DNA of 64,000 nt from Gautieria morchelliformis (GCA_015179125.1 WHVA01000122.1:183397-247396); one strand, 5' to 3'. Positions 41,549 to 53,464 are shown, counted from the first letter of the stretch. Numbers and translations are program-made. Notes: generated by a model from the letters alone, not told the origin.

Positions 41549-41713
41549 AACACCAACATTCCATACCTGGGTACGTTTTCACTATAGGTGGCAGGGCTGT
41601 CTCTTGGAGCTTGAAGAAGCAACCAATTGTTGCACTGTCAACAACCAAAGCAGAGTACATTGCAGCAACTCACACACTGCAAAGGAAGCACTCTGGATTC
41701 ACACATTCCTAGC
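41549..41713 (+). pseudogene. Copia B RNase H remnant
   Basis: Encodes [30 protein letters not shown] and [10 protein letters not shown]; a one-base insertion shifts the frame before [12 protein letters not shown]. It is cut at 41713 by an A-type LTR end. The Copia 3' LTR is not seen. Confidence 0.8.
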
Positions 41714-42490
41714 TGTCAGGGGACACCCTGTTTTCCAGTTCCAACGCCATGCCAAGTTCTGACTCCATTTCCAACTCCACTTCCAGTTCCACTTCAGTTG
41801 GTTGTAGTACCTTGCCATGCCATCTTTGGCCTTTGCAAGGCAGACTTGGCTTCCGAAAGGGTTGAGTCCATGCGGTCTCGGAACTCATTGACTGTCTCCA
41901 GTCGGGACTCTGCCTGGCGTGGCTTGAAGCCCATCCGCAGGTGTTGTCCAGAGTGGAGCATGAAGGGAGTCTTCTGTGTGGCAGAATGTACATGGTTGTT
42001 GTATTGGAATTCTGCCAGTAGAAGTAGCTCCTCCCTATAATCCTGCCTCTCATTGATGAAGAGGTGGAGATATTGCTCTAGCTCCTGATTGACCCGTTCC
42101 GTCTGTCCATTGCCCTGTGGATGGTATGCTGTGGTGGCAGCTAGCTTTATTCCGAGCAGGCAGTAGAGCTCCTATGTCAGTTCCACAACAAACTGCAGAC
42201 CTCTGTCGGAAACGACTTGCTTTGGGAGTCCATGCAGCTTCCAGACATGTGCAAGGAACAGGCAGGCCACTCTGAGATCGGAATGAAGTGGGACACCTTG
42301 CTTACCAAGTCCATGATGTTCATGATTGCATCATAGCCGTGAGACTCCGGGAGTTCAACAATGAAGTTGACACTGATGGTGTCCCAGTGGGATTCTGGAA
42401 TGTGGTCTTGGATGCCATTAGGCACTGTGTGCATCTGTTAGGTCCCCCGGCATGTGGGGCCGCCTTCTTCTTTCCCATCGCTTTCATTGT
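41714..42490 (-). pseudogene. Gypsy A-type LTR end fused to an integrase fragment
   Basis: Plus reading begins with the LTR end TGTCAGGGGACACCCTG and a TTCC-rich array (to about 41800). The minus strand of the rest encodes integrase: [49 protein letters not shown] and LLLAEFQYNN, with several frame breaks. The integrase C-terminus and most of the LTR are deleted. In the coding sense the LTR would end CCCCTGACA. Confidence 0.75.
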
Positions 42491-42492
42491 CA

Positions 42493-43299
42493 GGTGGGAG
42501 CGCCTCTCCCTACGAGTGTAGGGAGAGTTCGAGGATGAGTCGTTATGTGACTCGTCCTCCTGGCTTCAATGAGCCAGGTCAGGCTTCGGTTCTGAGGTGA
42601 TTCTGTTTACCCTCGGTTCCTTGCCTTTGATTGGTGCTTCCTTAGCATTGAACGATACCTTGCTGGTGGGGATGATCTCATTCCCTACGCAGATTGTCCC
42701 TGGACTTGAGAAGTACAAGGTGATGCCGAATCTCCTTAGGAACGGCATCCCCAAGATCATGTCATAATATTTGATGTTGGCTATATCAAAATACTCGTCG
42801 TAAGTTTCACAACCAACTTTAATGGTTGTGTTCATTCCATACTTGATTGTGGAGTGACTGCCTATACAGGCTAACTGCAGCGCAATTGGCTGGTCCAGGG
42901 CGAATGTTTTCATCCCTGTGGCACATGTGAACTCGGGGGATAGCAGCACCCCTTTGCTCCCGCTATCAAGCAGGCAGTGGGCCTTCACACTGTTTATTTC
43001 CCAGTACCCCAAGAGGGTACGGTTTTCATTTCATGGCAGCATTGGCCACGTCTGGTGTTTGCTTCGATGGTGATACACCAGTTCAGCCGCTTTGTCTGGT
43101 GTGGCCGACATACATGTGGCCATGACTTTTGTGGCAGTTTCGTCCTTCAGCACGATTCTGATCACACTGGATCTGTAGGCGGTCATGTTATCTTCCACCT
43201 CTTTGTCCCATTCATAGTATTGGGATGGTTCAGGTTCCCACTCATCAGCAGGCGCGTCTCTGTTGTCCGGAAACTCATTGGGTTGTCATTGCCATGGAT
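42493..43299 (-). pseudogene. Gypsy G protease and gag tail
   Basis: The minus frame 43012-42566 encodes YWEINSVKAHCLLDSGSKG, IALQLACIGSHSTIKYG and MILGMPFLRRFGIT, closely similar to Gypsy E (33260-33699). Upstream, the acidic gag tail (WEPEPSQYYEWDKE) and linker are recognisable in other frames to about 43290. The element ends at about 42493, before RT, fused to the A-type integrase scrap. Confidence 0.85.
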
Positions 43300-44570
43300 G
43301 AGGGTAATCTGGGAGGAAATCACTTGGCTGAGGTTCTTCAGCTTTCAACCACTGCGGCATGTCTACCTGGAAAAATCATGTCATCTCAGTTGCGTACCAT
43401 GTGCTCTGACCTTATTCCTAATTCTGACAAGTGAACTGTAATAGGTACAAGCAGTATCTCATTTCTACTTGGACTAGCTTCTTCAAGTCCGCTAGGTCAC
43501 TTGGATTTAGTGCATCTTGTGTGAAGTTGATGACAGCAAATATCTCATAACTGATAATTTATCCAGGGCCTGTCCAAGTTACCATATGCTTAGGCTTTGC
43601 CTTAGGTGCATCCGTACTGATGGCAGGGCTACTCATAGCTTGCACTTTTGGCAATCACCCCATTGTCGTGAAGAACTTCAATTACCTTTCTGAAAATTAC
43701 TGCAGTGGCTTGAGTTCGCTTAATGCACATAGGTCTCTCTATACTGATTTATTTTTAAGAGCAACTGTACTGATTAGTCTCACACACAAAGCAAGAAATA
43801 TCTTCTGCAAAATTACACTGGAAGAGGTTGCTGCCCCACGAGCAAGGAATTACAGCAGCTGCCCAAAAAGCCCACCGCTGGTGGACCAATCTTCAACTTT
43901 CACATCACAAAGCTGCTGTGTGTATCTCTAAGTTGTTTAATGTACCTACCCCTTTACTCATAATCTTGGATAGTTTGCAGCTCGCTGCACTTACATATGA
44001 ATGCAACACTCAACCTGTCAACTTTGCGGTTGCCATAGCACAAGCACATGGTAGCTCTCCCTCTTCCAGCATGAATGATGCGAGCACCAGTGGCACTGCA
44101 GTGAATGACGAGTTACACAACAAGGTAATTTCTGATCACTTCAAATCCATTGCAACTATCATATTTGATGTGCCGGCTCCAGGATCATGCTATTCACCGT
44201 TTCTGTGGAAATTTTCATCTCGCTTATTCTGTGGCCTCTGAGTTGAATACATGCGACTCAGCATTTGCAGCTCTTTTCTGGTGTCCTTCATCCACTTGGA
44301 TTACCTTAGCTTTTAAAGGGACATCTCCAACAGAATTCAATGGTGAGTACCATATTGTGCTATTCTCTAGTCGTCATCTGAGGCTGAGAAACATCCATAG
44401 ACTGGATTACATATTTTAATTGTCAGCCAGTTGACGCTGGCTTGGAATTGCCTGGATTCAGAAAAGGTGTGCATCATTGTCATCATGGCTGCGGCATTAA
44501 AAAAGACGTATTATCTAGTGCATGGTATTGATGTCTCTGCTTCGCAAATATACATCTCATTTTTGGTGGC
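43300..44570. other. unclassified insertion in Gypsy G gag
   Basis: Gypsy G gag (EEGEGLPPK at about 44580) and its tail (about 43290) are separated by 1.27 kb with no counterpart in Gypsy E. A plus-strand frame (43828-44115) has protein-like composition (AAAQKAHRWWTNLQLSHHKAAVCISKLFN, split here for length: WWTNLQLSHHK then LFNVPTPLLIILDSLQLAAL) and ends near a GTAATT that may be an intron donor. I could not define ends or a family. Confidence 0.35.
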
Positions 44571-45165
44571 AGACCCTCCCCCTCTTCATCAATCTGCTGA
44601 AGAGAGTTTTGCTCAGGATCCGCAACTGGATCCTCGTCATCATTATTGTGCCTTGTGGCCACTGTCCATATTCCAGATCTGAGTCAGGGGCACTCCACCT
44701 TCTTGTGGCCAGTTGGGCCACATTCAAAGCACATAGTGCTGCTTTGATTACTGCTGGGTCAATTGTTATATCAATTCATCAATTTCAGCGGTGGGGTCAG
44801 CTTCAGCAAGGTCCCTGATGCTTGAGGCTGTTTGGCCTCAGGTGGTCATCCAGTTTGGGCTGGGTGTGGGGGTGGAGGGCATTGAGACACCCCACTCCTC
44901 AGGAACAGGATAGGCCTGCTCAGGCCTGTCTGTGTTACCAGCTTATTTGTTGCAAGCTGGGCCACACTTGCTGATGCAGCAGCGCTTTCTGCCTGGCGCA
45001 TCCCCATGTTATATTGGGACACTTCCTTGATCATGCAGGCTGTTTTGAAGAGTTGCTCTATCAAGCTGCTCTCAGCGTTATAGCCCTTTTTGAGGACTTC
45101 ATTGCGCAGCACAGACATGAACCGTCTACGGAATGTGTAGTCATCCAGTGGCTGTATCATATATC

Positions 45166-45709
45166 TAGTAAAGGCTCTTCAGTGGTTTGGACAGGGGATA
45201 GCGACGTGCTCGGATCGGGACTCGATGGAACTATACTACTTATTGTAGTGTACAAATGACTCGGTAGTCTATGTCGCTTAGGCTGGAGCGACAGTGAGAG
45301 CTACAAGGGACCGGAGCTGGGAATAGCACGGAAATGGACAACTGTAATTGTCTGGGCTCTTCGACATACAAGGTAACTACTTTATACTAAGCAGAGTATC
45401 GCTGACTAGTAGGTATTTAGCTTGGTGTGGAGTGCGGAGGAATGTACGCAGAAGATCGGATGGGAAATAGTGCAGGGATAGATCTCCGGGGTTATGCCTG
45501 GAGTGGAGTCAAGTCACAGGGTAGTTTTATACCTAGTTGTACATGTACATACTCTGGATCGGGTGTAGTGAATGGAGATGGAGTGGGGGAATTGGGCCGA
45601 GTCATGGGGTAAGAGTCAGTTGGGGATTAGGAGCGTATGGGATCATACATGGCGCGTATATGCGTTCGGATCAGTCCCAGGCAGCCGGTACGTCTCTGGT
45701 TTCACAACA
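45166..45709. repeat. LTR-like insertion in Gypsy G gag
   Basis: 544 bases separate LTKY and MIQPLDDY, which are adjacent in Gypsy E. Ends read TAGTAAAGG and TTTCACAACA; flanks ATATC and ATATA agree at four of five positions. Probably an old solo LTR with a mutated first dinucleotide. Confidence 0.5.
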
Positions 45710-46007
45710 ATATACGCCACATACTTTGTGAGCTTGTTCAGCATCTCCTGAACGGTTTTCGTGCCCTGCATGACCGCGTCAAATTTATTAGATGTGTGAT
45801 GGTATGTCAGCATGTGCAGGAACCTTTTTTGAAGGCCCTGCATCACTGTTTCCAAGGTCCAGCTATGGACCTGGCAGTCAAAACATTCCACATTTTGAAG
45901 GAACCACTCCTGGGCTTTGCCAGTCAGGCAAGTGCCCACGTAGCCAACTTGCATGTCTATGCTGGTCGGCCCTAGAAGGCAGTTGATTTTGAGCCATTGA
46001 AATATGG

Positions 46008-46971
46008 TGTCATGATTCGTTTATTCTACGAATCAGCGATCCATATTCAACAAATGAACATCCCCACTATTGGACCTTCGAACTCTTCGCCGAACCCCTT
46101 TCACATTCACTAACACATCATTTCCCATCAGGACCCCAGCCCATGGAGCCATCACTGATAATAGAACCCATCACCTGTGAAACTCCCACTCCATGAATGA
46201 CCCTCATGCTCAGCACACATTCGGCCAGTGTTGGTTGCAGCCTCTGTGCAGGTTAGCATCAATGGGCTTGATACCGCCCCAGGACAGGATGGTAGGAGCT
46301 GCCAAGGCATGGAATCTCCATTAATCTTTCAAAAGCCCCTCTTTCTGGTTGGAATTAGTTTTTCTACAGGCTCCACTCTATATAGTATATTTCCCCTTTG
46401 TTTGTCACGTGACTGTGCATCCCTTGTAATACTCCGAACCACCCGGCCTCTTTCTCATTCACCAGTAGAATACATGTATTCTCTATAAAAAGGACTCACC
46501 TCTCATGTATGCTCCCTAGTTCAATTATCATACGTCTTCCTTGTGCATTACCTTACCCACTTGTGAAAAACCAACTCTTGAGCTCTACCCTTCTATCATG
46601 CCCCTCATTCATATCAGGACTAGGAACATCACTAGTGAGTTAAAACTACCCATTCTCCTTACTCCGAACCCTTGGGATTACTCTGCACCTGTTGGTGAAG
46701 GCCTCTAGAGGAGTGCCTTCGCAGATGAAGAGGTCATCTACCTCAGATAACCCTTCTTCATCACTTTGGACCATTTCGCCGAGTGCTGTAAAGGCTTCGC
46801 TTCAACTGTAGACTTGGGGTCCATCTATTGTATACCCCTTTGTAGTATTAGTAGTAAGCTGGTACCCTTCGCCAGCTACGTAGTTGATTCGCACAGAGAC
46901 CTCTTGGTTCACTGCGTCTGGGTGTCTCAGATTCATTGACACATTAAACCTTAAAAGAACCAATTCTGACA
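46008..46971. repeat. probable solo LTR in Gypsy G gag
   Basis: 964 bases with ends TGTCATGATTCG and CCAATTCTGACA (imperfect inverted repeat) interrupt gag between LAAI and QWLKINCLLG. Flanks TATGG and GATGG agree at four of five positions. No coding frame is seen; a TATATAGTATA region near 46379 could be a promoter. Confidence 0.6.
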
Positions 46972-48123
46972 GATGGCTGCAAGGAAGATTTCAAACTCTT
47001 CGAGGTCTGATCCCCCTGGATATGGCTCAGGGTGCACCAGCTTTATGCCGGCCTTTGCTAGCACAGACTTCTCAGGGTCCATGTCTGCAATGTCCGCTAG
47101 CACCACATGGATCATCCATGTGATCCTGTCGTATGGCTCTTGTGAGCTGTCGGTTTGATCTGGTATGCCCCATCCTTCTATCGGGGCTATTGATCGTTCG
47201 CGCAGCTGTGACGCTGTGCGGGGCAGGCTGTTGTATGCCCTAACAGGGCCCAGGCCCGGGTCGGGCTCTGGATCTGGAGCATTTTGTGCTCTTGGATCTG
47301 GGGGAGGCCTGTGACGAGTGTCCCCTGTCAGTCCCGCGTTGCGGATGCACAGCCTGCTGTTGTAGGCTGCATGCACTTGTCATGCTTCCTGTACGGCACG
47401 CGTGAACTGCTCATCAGGTTGCTGAGCAGCATGGCCCTGAGCCACCACTTCCTCGGTGTTCCTTGCTAGCAGCTTGATGGCCCATGTGTGGTGGTGCGTG
47501 GTGGTGGCTTCTTTTTGTTGCCAGTGCGTGGCTTCGAGCTCCAAGCTCTCCATTGTTGCTTCAGAGTCCGGTTCTGAGGCAATTTTCTCCCTGATGATCT
47601 GTTGGATAGTCTTACAGTTGCCTGTAGGGGCAACCAGGTCCCCATGGGGTTCATTTCTGAACCATACATCTTTTCGACCAGGGCAGCTGGCGGCGGCATT
47701 CGCTGCCGGTCTTGTTCTTCTCGGCACTGTTCTTCAGAGACTTGGCCATGTTCGCTAGCTGTTGACTGGCATGAGCTTTGGCATGGTGTCCTGTGTTCCC
47801 TGTGCAAGCGAAGGGCTGTCTGGACGTCCTCCAATGCGGCAGCGTCCTGTTGCTGGATCACCTCAATCTGGTGGAGCTCCTTGCTGAACTGCATTAGGGC
47901 GGCCCCTATATCAGTGAGTCGCAATGCGATATGCTCATGCTTATGGCCCATGAGGGCATTCCTGTGCAATGTGTCCTGCACTTGTTTGACCATTGCCTCG
48001 GCCATCTTGTTGTCGATGGCATGTGTCCTTGAGCTCTTGTGGGCTCAAGCTCAAATATTCCAAGCCCTGACCATCATCGGGTGCTCGTATTTTGTGTCGT
48101 CATCCCTCATCAGGGATGATGGT

Positions 48124-48336
48124 TGTAAATAACCCGTGTATCTACATGTACATTAGTTATTACATAATCCCAGTGGGCCCCTTAGGGACCCACTGTATAG
48201 TTTATGCGTGGGAACCGGCTAGCGGTCCCCATCGCATCTTACCCTTACACTGTCACTACGTAGCATCAGAATACCACACATTGGTCAAGTTCTGTTGTGC
48301 TCTTGTGACTTAAGGCTTAAGATAGACATCTTTACA
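48124..48336 (+). repeat. solo LTR, E/G type, inside Gypsy G gag
   Basis: 213 bases, TGTAAATAACC to ATCTTTACA, flanked by perfect ATGGT duplications (48119-48123, 48337-48341). It is inverted relative to G's own LTR at 48852-49054. Confidence 0.95.
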
Positions 48337-48851
48337 ATGGTCATCGCTTGACTCCTCAAGTGGTGGCCAGAGTCTCAACTTTGAGCCTGTCTCAAACATG
48401 ATGCTCTGCCGTCTGATGACGGTGAGACTTCTCTGCCCTTACCTTTGTTCATGGGCAGAGGGGATTGGGGGGGCAGTGCCAGCTTATCGCCCGGTGGCAT
48501 CTCGTCCTCGACCACACTTGGTGATATGTTGTCAGGGTTTTCCTTGTTTTCGATTGGGGAGATGAGTGCAGTGAGGTCTATGATCTCTCTGTCTTCTGGT
48601 GTCCTGGACTCTTGGTCCAGGGTTGCGTCAGCTGTTGTGTCACTAGGCTGAGCCTGGGGTGTGGTTCGCAAGCTGGTGGCTTGCGTCCATCTTTGACTGT
48701 GTGGAATCATCGCGCTCGCAGCCGACAGTAGAGGGTCTACTGGAGGGTCTCAACGATGTTTGGTTGTCGATGCAGTGATCTTTTTCAAGATTGCTCCAAA
48801 TCCACATTCGGTTGGTTGTGTGGCGATCAACTGCAGGATAGTTCAAAAAGG

Positions 48852-49054
48852 TGAAAAGATGTGTATCTTAAACCTTGTGTCACAAGGGCAGACAGAACTT
48901 GACCAATATGTGGTATTCTGGATGCTAATTAGTGACAGTGTAAGGTAAGATGCGATTGGGAACCACCGGACGGTTCCCATGCATGAACTGTACAGTGGGT
49001 CCCTAAGGGGCCCACTGGCATTAGCTAAGCAACTATGTACATAGGTTATTTACA
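48852..49054 (-). repeat. 5' LTR of Gypsy G
   Basis: Minus reading TGTAAATAACCTATG to CATCTTTTCA, followed by the CCTTTTTGAAC primer-site-like motif and then gag. Contains the GGGCCCACTG/CAGTGGGTCCC inverted repeat typical of this LTR group. Confidence 0.8.
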
Positions 49055-49330
49055 AGGGGTGTCATCATCATCGGGTATAGTGTTGGGTATAGCTTTGGGT
49101 AATCAGAGAGTGGCCTTTGTAGGGCTACATTGACATCGACATCCTCATTCATGGTGGCAATGTCGTGGCAGTCGAAGAAAGGGCGAGTCACATGCATGAT
49201 TGTCAGGCACATGTTGATTAGTAAGGAGGGGCCATCTTCATCCCCAAGACTGATGGTTCCTAATTACCTATTGACCAGAATGTATAACTGTACATATATA
49301 TTATAAAAGTATTACATTTAAAAAATTCAC
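49055..49330. other. unassigned stretch upstream of Gypsy G
   Basis: No gene recognised. A minus frame (about 49240-49060) reads DGPSLLINMCLTIMHVTRPFF, then DIATMNEDVDVNV, with an acidic bias; it could be the tail of another element's gene, but this is a guess. Confidence 0.2.
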
Positions 49331-50261
49331 AAGGAGGAGGTGATTGGCTACTTCCAGAAGGCATATTAGCTGGAAGACTTACCAGTAATCCCCCCTGAGG
49401 GACAGGGGCATTCAGCTGCAAAGGAAATGACAGGATGACATGTATATATCTCACACTTACACATATCAAAGAAGGGGGAATCCCTGTGCCCTCCCTGGAT
49501 CTCCAGAGCTGGAATAAAGCTGGTGAGTTTACATTTCTCAATACTGCAAATTATCATGTGCTTGATAGCTTATATTTTAGCCCTGATTATCCACATCATT
49601 TCCTACTATTTGCTTTTCTTGTTATCAGCAGTATTGGGTGAGATATGTATTTATTTTGCTAGAACTCACGTTTGGGCATTTTTTTTAGCACATGCCCTAA
49701 CTTATGCAAAACACTGTAAACTTTTTTACAATTTTCTTGCTCAATGAATTCTAACAAAAACACAAAATTTTGTTAAAGTTTTTTCACATTCAAAACACAA
49801 AAAGATTTTGGAATATCTTTACAGGTTTTTGAACAGTTTTTCAGACCAGAAAATTTTTATATGCCTCCAGTGCAAGTCAAGTCAAGTTGTGTGCGAAAGC
49901 CACTTCACCTTACTCTCTCGTTATTGCAGTGCATTGACATTGGTTGACCCAATCCACTTACAAACTCTCCTGTGGAGCCTATTCCCTCTTTATTAAAAGG
50001 AATACTCTTGGACCCCGATAGTGTCCTTGAACCTACACACTCTTTTAGTTTATTGTTCAGTGCAGCTAAGAAACGCATTGCCTTCTAGCTGTAGTAACTT
50101 GGACTAGTTATTACATGGATTGCAACCGAGGCACAAATATTAAATTATTTCCGGAGTTGTGCTGCTGCATTGAATTGGTATTCTACTAGTTGTGTAAACG
50201 ACACGTTCTGATAGACAGAGGCGTTAGCAATAACACCAAAGTCTTGAAGGGTTCCAAAACA
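49331..50261 (+). repeat. second copy of element D (3' part)
   Basis: From GGTGATTGGCTAC near 49338 this resembles 32107 onward, and the last ~300 bases (from CTTGGACCCCGATAGTGTCC) match 32662-32911 closely, ending GGTTCCAAAACA. The middle is AT-rich and diverged, and the left boundary is unclear. Confidence 0.65.
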
Positions 50262-51052
50262 AAGTCTCACAAGACACGTTTTCCATCTTCTGCAAGACAT
50301 TTTTATACTTAAATGGTTCAATATAAAATACTATAGTACTCTGACCAGAGATATGACCAGGATGGCCAAGTAGGACCAAGTCAAGCATAGCCATTCATAT
50401 CTGTATCCCCCTTCTGCTGTGAGATAGAACTCTAGGTGCAGGCACCTCAGATCGTTATAATGCAATCTCTGCTACAGACAGTAGGTGGTTCCTTCTGATA
50501 GAGAGGTTACAGTTGGACTTTAGCTCTCTCCTTATACCCACAGCCTAAAAGCATTGAAAGGCTCTGAAGGCACTATACAGACATCCTTAAGGGACTCCTG
50601 TAAGGGGTGTGCAAATGCCCATTGAACTGGGGACTGAGATGTGTCAGATTCCCAGACAAATGAAGTCTCAAGAATACTGGCTGCAGTCCCCCAAGGAGTT
50701 TCCAATAATGGATCCTCCAATGTTAGTAGGTGTGACAGTGTCACTGTAATGATGAATAGTAGATGAGGACATACCCAAGTTTCTGAAAGAAGCAAGTTTG
50801 TCATAAGGATGAAATGATTTGAAATGAGGTGCGGTTTGGTTTGGTGTTGAGCAAGGGTTTAGGTAAGGTAAAGGTGAAGGAGGAGAGATAAGCATAGAGT
50901 AAGCATAAGTTGTGTCTGTTGAAAGTTTCCAAGGGGAAGCTTCTAAAGAGTGGGACACAAGGTTAAGCGTGGACTGTGTTATTGCAGGTTTGGAGATCTC
51001 AGCAATGGTAGTAAATTCTACACTCGAAATGCTGCTAAGCAATTACCAACAT
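50262..51052. other. non-coding stretch between D fragments
   Basis: No gene seen. AT-rich, with short random frames. It lies between D copies in opposite orientation and may be the inside of a D-related element. Confidence 0.25.
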
Positions 51053-51110
51053 CCACCAAGACTTTGGTGTTATTGCTAACACTTCAATCTATCATATTGT
51101 GTCATGAATA
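51053..51110 (-). repeat. inverted fragment of element D end
   Basis: About 58 bases (CAAGACTTTGGTGTTATTGC, then AACACTTCAATCTATCA) match the reverse complement of 32845-32899. Confidence 0.8.
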
Positions 51111-51530
51111 GGTTGTTTTTTCCTCCAAAAGCTTAACAAAACAATAATATTTTGCCAGTTAAAACTATAAACAAATACATGGTATTACACATTTTCCCTG
51201 GGGGAAAATGCAAAGCAAATGGTGAGCCTTCACAGCAGGGAAAATCATAAGGATAAGTCTGGTACAAGATTTTTCCTGCTATGAAGACTCAGATTTTGCA
51301 GGTCGGGAAAATCCATGTTAAACCTCATGTTTTCACAGAGTCTTTCCATGACAAACAACCTATTCACAATACTATGGTTTCTCAAGGTTTTACTCATGGT
51401 TTTACCAACCCAAATCCTATGATTTTGCTTGGTTTTTCATGGCAGGTCAAATCATGGGAGAATTCACAGGTTTGTTATGGTTTTCCCTGCCCAAAATATT
51501 ATAAATGCGAGCTGCTTCACTTCTGGCATT

Positions 51531-51652
51531 GTTCTGAAAGTGGAAGTGTGGAAGTGGGGAAGCAAGTGGAGTTGGCAGAAGTGCTTCCAGAAGCAGAAGC
51601 AGAAATGGAGCAAGTGGAACTTGGAACAAGGTCAGAACTGGAAAAGGGGGTG
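51531..51652 (-). repeat. A-type LTR fragment
   Basis: A GGAAGTGGAA-type array ending GGGTGTCCCCTG matches the reverse complement of the first part of the TGTCAGGGGACACC LTR. The last ACA is missing. Confidence 0.65.
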
Positions 51653-52717
51653 TCCCCTGGGAGGACAGGGGCCTCCTTTGCACAGCAGAGAAAAAAGGAA
51701 GGACTGCAGTCCTGCCCTTATGGCCCACTGTCTTTCTGTGCAGAATCCTCCTCTTCTTCTAAGAGTTTGCCTGTACCCAAAGGACTGTAGTTATTATGCT
51801 GCAGCCCTGATGGGCCTAAGGGCTATATTGCTAGAGGAGCCAACATAATGGGACACATGTGTAGGGAATGTCTGTCAATGACATTCACAGGGGGACCAAG
51901 GCCTTGTTTACAAGGTGCTGTTGCTGGGTGGTTAGCTTACCACCCAAACCTTGGCCCCTGGGGCACCTCTCATATCTTCCATGCCAAATGCAGGCAATTC
52001 AATATAGATATGTCGGCGAGCATTGACCTAAGGTGAAGGGTACCACCTAACTTTTTTTCCTGCAAGTCCAGTCTTTGTCTGGCATCACCCTTTTTGTCTT
52101 TCTGAGCCAAAAAAAAAAATTTGAATGAACCTGCATACTCATGACCTGCTCTCTGTTTCAGAAACAGTGAACTATGAGTGAAATATTTAGCCAAAGTGTT
52201 GTCTCAAGCACTCCTAAGCAGATTGGGGCCATTTCAAAAAAAGCAGAAGCATGACCACATGATGAATGAGTCAGAGCCAATGACAGTTGATGCTATCATG
52301 AATAGGTTGGCAGAGGACATGAAATTGGTCTCACACCTGTGCAAAAGAAATCTCAACAAATTTAATGAGGCCTATGCATGGATTGAGCAGTGAAAGGGGG
52401 TATGGGCATGGTGGAGTTGGAAGGAACTTGATAGAAAGAGTTGGCACAAGCTTTGAATCCAAGAGTGCTGGAGCTGCATTGAGTGCAGTCCATGGGAGTA
52501 TACCATCTTAATAGTGATGGGGCCACCACCTCTCTCCTAAAGATACTCCTGGGGGCCCAGCCAGAATGGTTTAGCTTTGAAAACCCAGGCCATGTGTTGT
52601 TCGTTGCCCTGGAGCAGTGGCTCTGTACTGGGGATCATATGCTGGGCCTTATAATGCTGAAGCCAGGACACACTGTCTGACTGTCTGTGTCTCCTGGCCT
52701 CAACAAGGCATCCCTAC
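51653..52717. other. 1.07-kb segment between two outward-facing LTR fragments
   Basis: Plus-strand frames have some protein-like segments (TVDAIMNRLAEDMKLVSHL, then CKRNLNKFNEAYAWIEQ, near 52300-52390), but stops are frequent. Could be a decayed internal region of an A-type element. I cannot name it. Confidence 0.3.
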
Positions 52718-53035
52718 TGTCAGGGGACATCCTGTTTTCCAGTTCTGACACCAACCAGTTCTGACACTATCCCAAGTTCTGCTTCCATTTCTGAGTCCAA
52801 TTCTGGTAACATTTCCACTTCTAGGAGAACTTCCGCCAGTTCCATTCACTCCACCAATTCAGCTCCATTTTCCGACTTCTGCTTTTGGAACAATGTTGGA
52901 AGTTGAGCAACTCGTGTAATACCTGGCATTGGCCTCCAGGGTCAGTTAAGGGTTGGGGAGGCCAGGGGTGCCAGGTGTTGGCCCTGGCTGCGGACTAGTG
53001 TAGTATAATATGGGCTTGCTGGCATATAATCCAAC
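52718..53035 (+). repeat. A-type LTR fragment, 3'-truncated
   Basis: Begins TGTCAGGGGACATCCTG, follows the LTR at 11286 with about 15-20% divergence as far as GTATAATATGGGCTTGCTGGC, then breaks off. Older than the solo copies at 11286 and 59941. Confidence 0.8.
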
Positions 53036-53182
53036 CACTTTTTCCAATTTTATTCAGGGTGTTTTCCATGGGAAAACATTCCTATGCCCCCAGTGTTGTG
53101 GACCTGAGCTCATTGGATCGTTGTCACTTGAACGTTGCCTGTAAATTAAGTGGCGCTCGTGGCATAGTGTATTGTTGCACCG

Positions 53183-53261
53183 TGGTCCAGTAGGTAGGCG
53201 CACTGCTCACTGGCATGACTCCGAGTCATGAGAATGGAACAGAGCCGAGGTCTTTCGAGCC
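53183..53261 (+). ncRNA. tRNA-like sequence with pol III boxes (SINE head or tRNA relic)
   Basis: TGGTCCAGTAGG (53183-53194) resembles an A box, and GGTCTTTCGAGCC (53249-53261) resembles a B box. Between them CATGA-CTCCGAG-TCATG forms a five-base stem with a seven-base loop, like an anticodon arm with CCG (Arg). A matching acceptor stem is not seen, so a working tRNA is unlikely. Confidence 0.3.
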
Positions 53262-53464
53262 ACAGCATTATTTACCGTGGAGTTTGGAGAGCAAAACGGC
53301 CGCCGCGAAGAAGGAAATCAGGGTATGTTGGCATGCTACATATATGCGTTGCTTACACGTATTATGATACATGAACATTGTCACAAACAAGTTGCTAATT
53401 TGTACAAGGTGACATCGCTGGATCAGAAACAACAGTCATCGAAGTGACCGACTTGAAAAAAAAC

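Larger units (their letters stand above)
44571..48710 (-). pseudogene. Gypsy G gag
   Basis: The minus strand carries the E-like gag in pieces: N-terminus 48710-48375 (DISPSVVEDEMPPGD type acidic region), coiled-coil middle (48005-47380), capsid core (47376-46976, 46005-45710, 45160-44846: AGIKLVHPEPYPGGSDLEEF, LTGKAQEWFLQNVE, GYNAESSLIEQLFKTACM) and zinc knuckle CFECGPTGHKKVEC near 44690. Three LTR-like insertions split it (45166-45709, 46008-46971, 48124-48336). Comparison with Gypsy E places the pieces in order. Confidence 0.8.
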
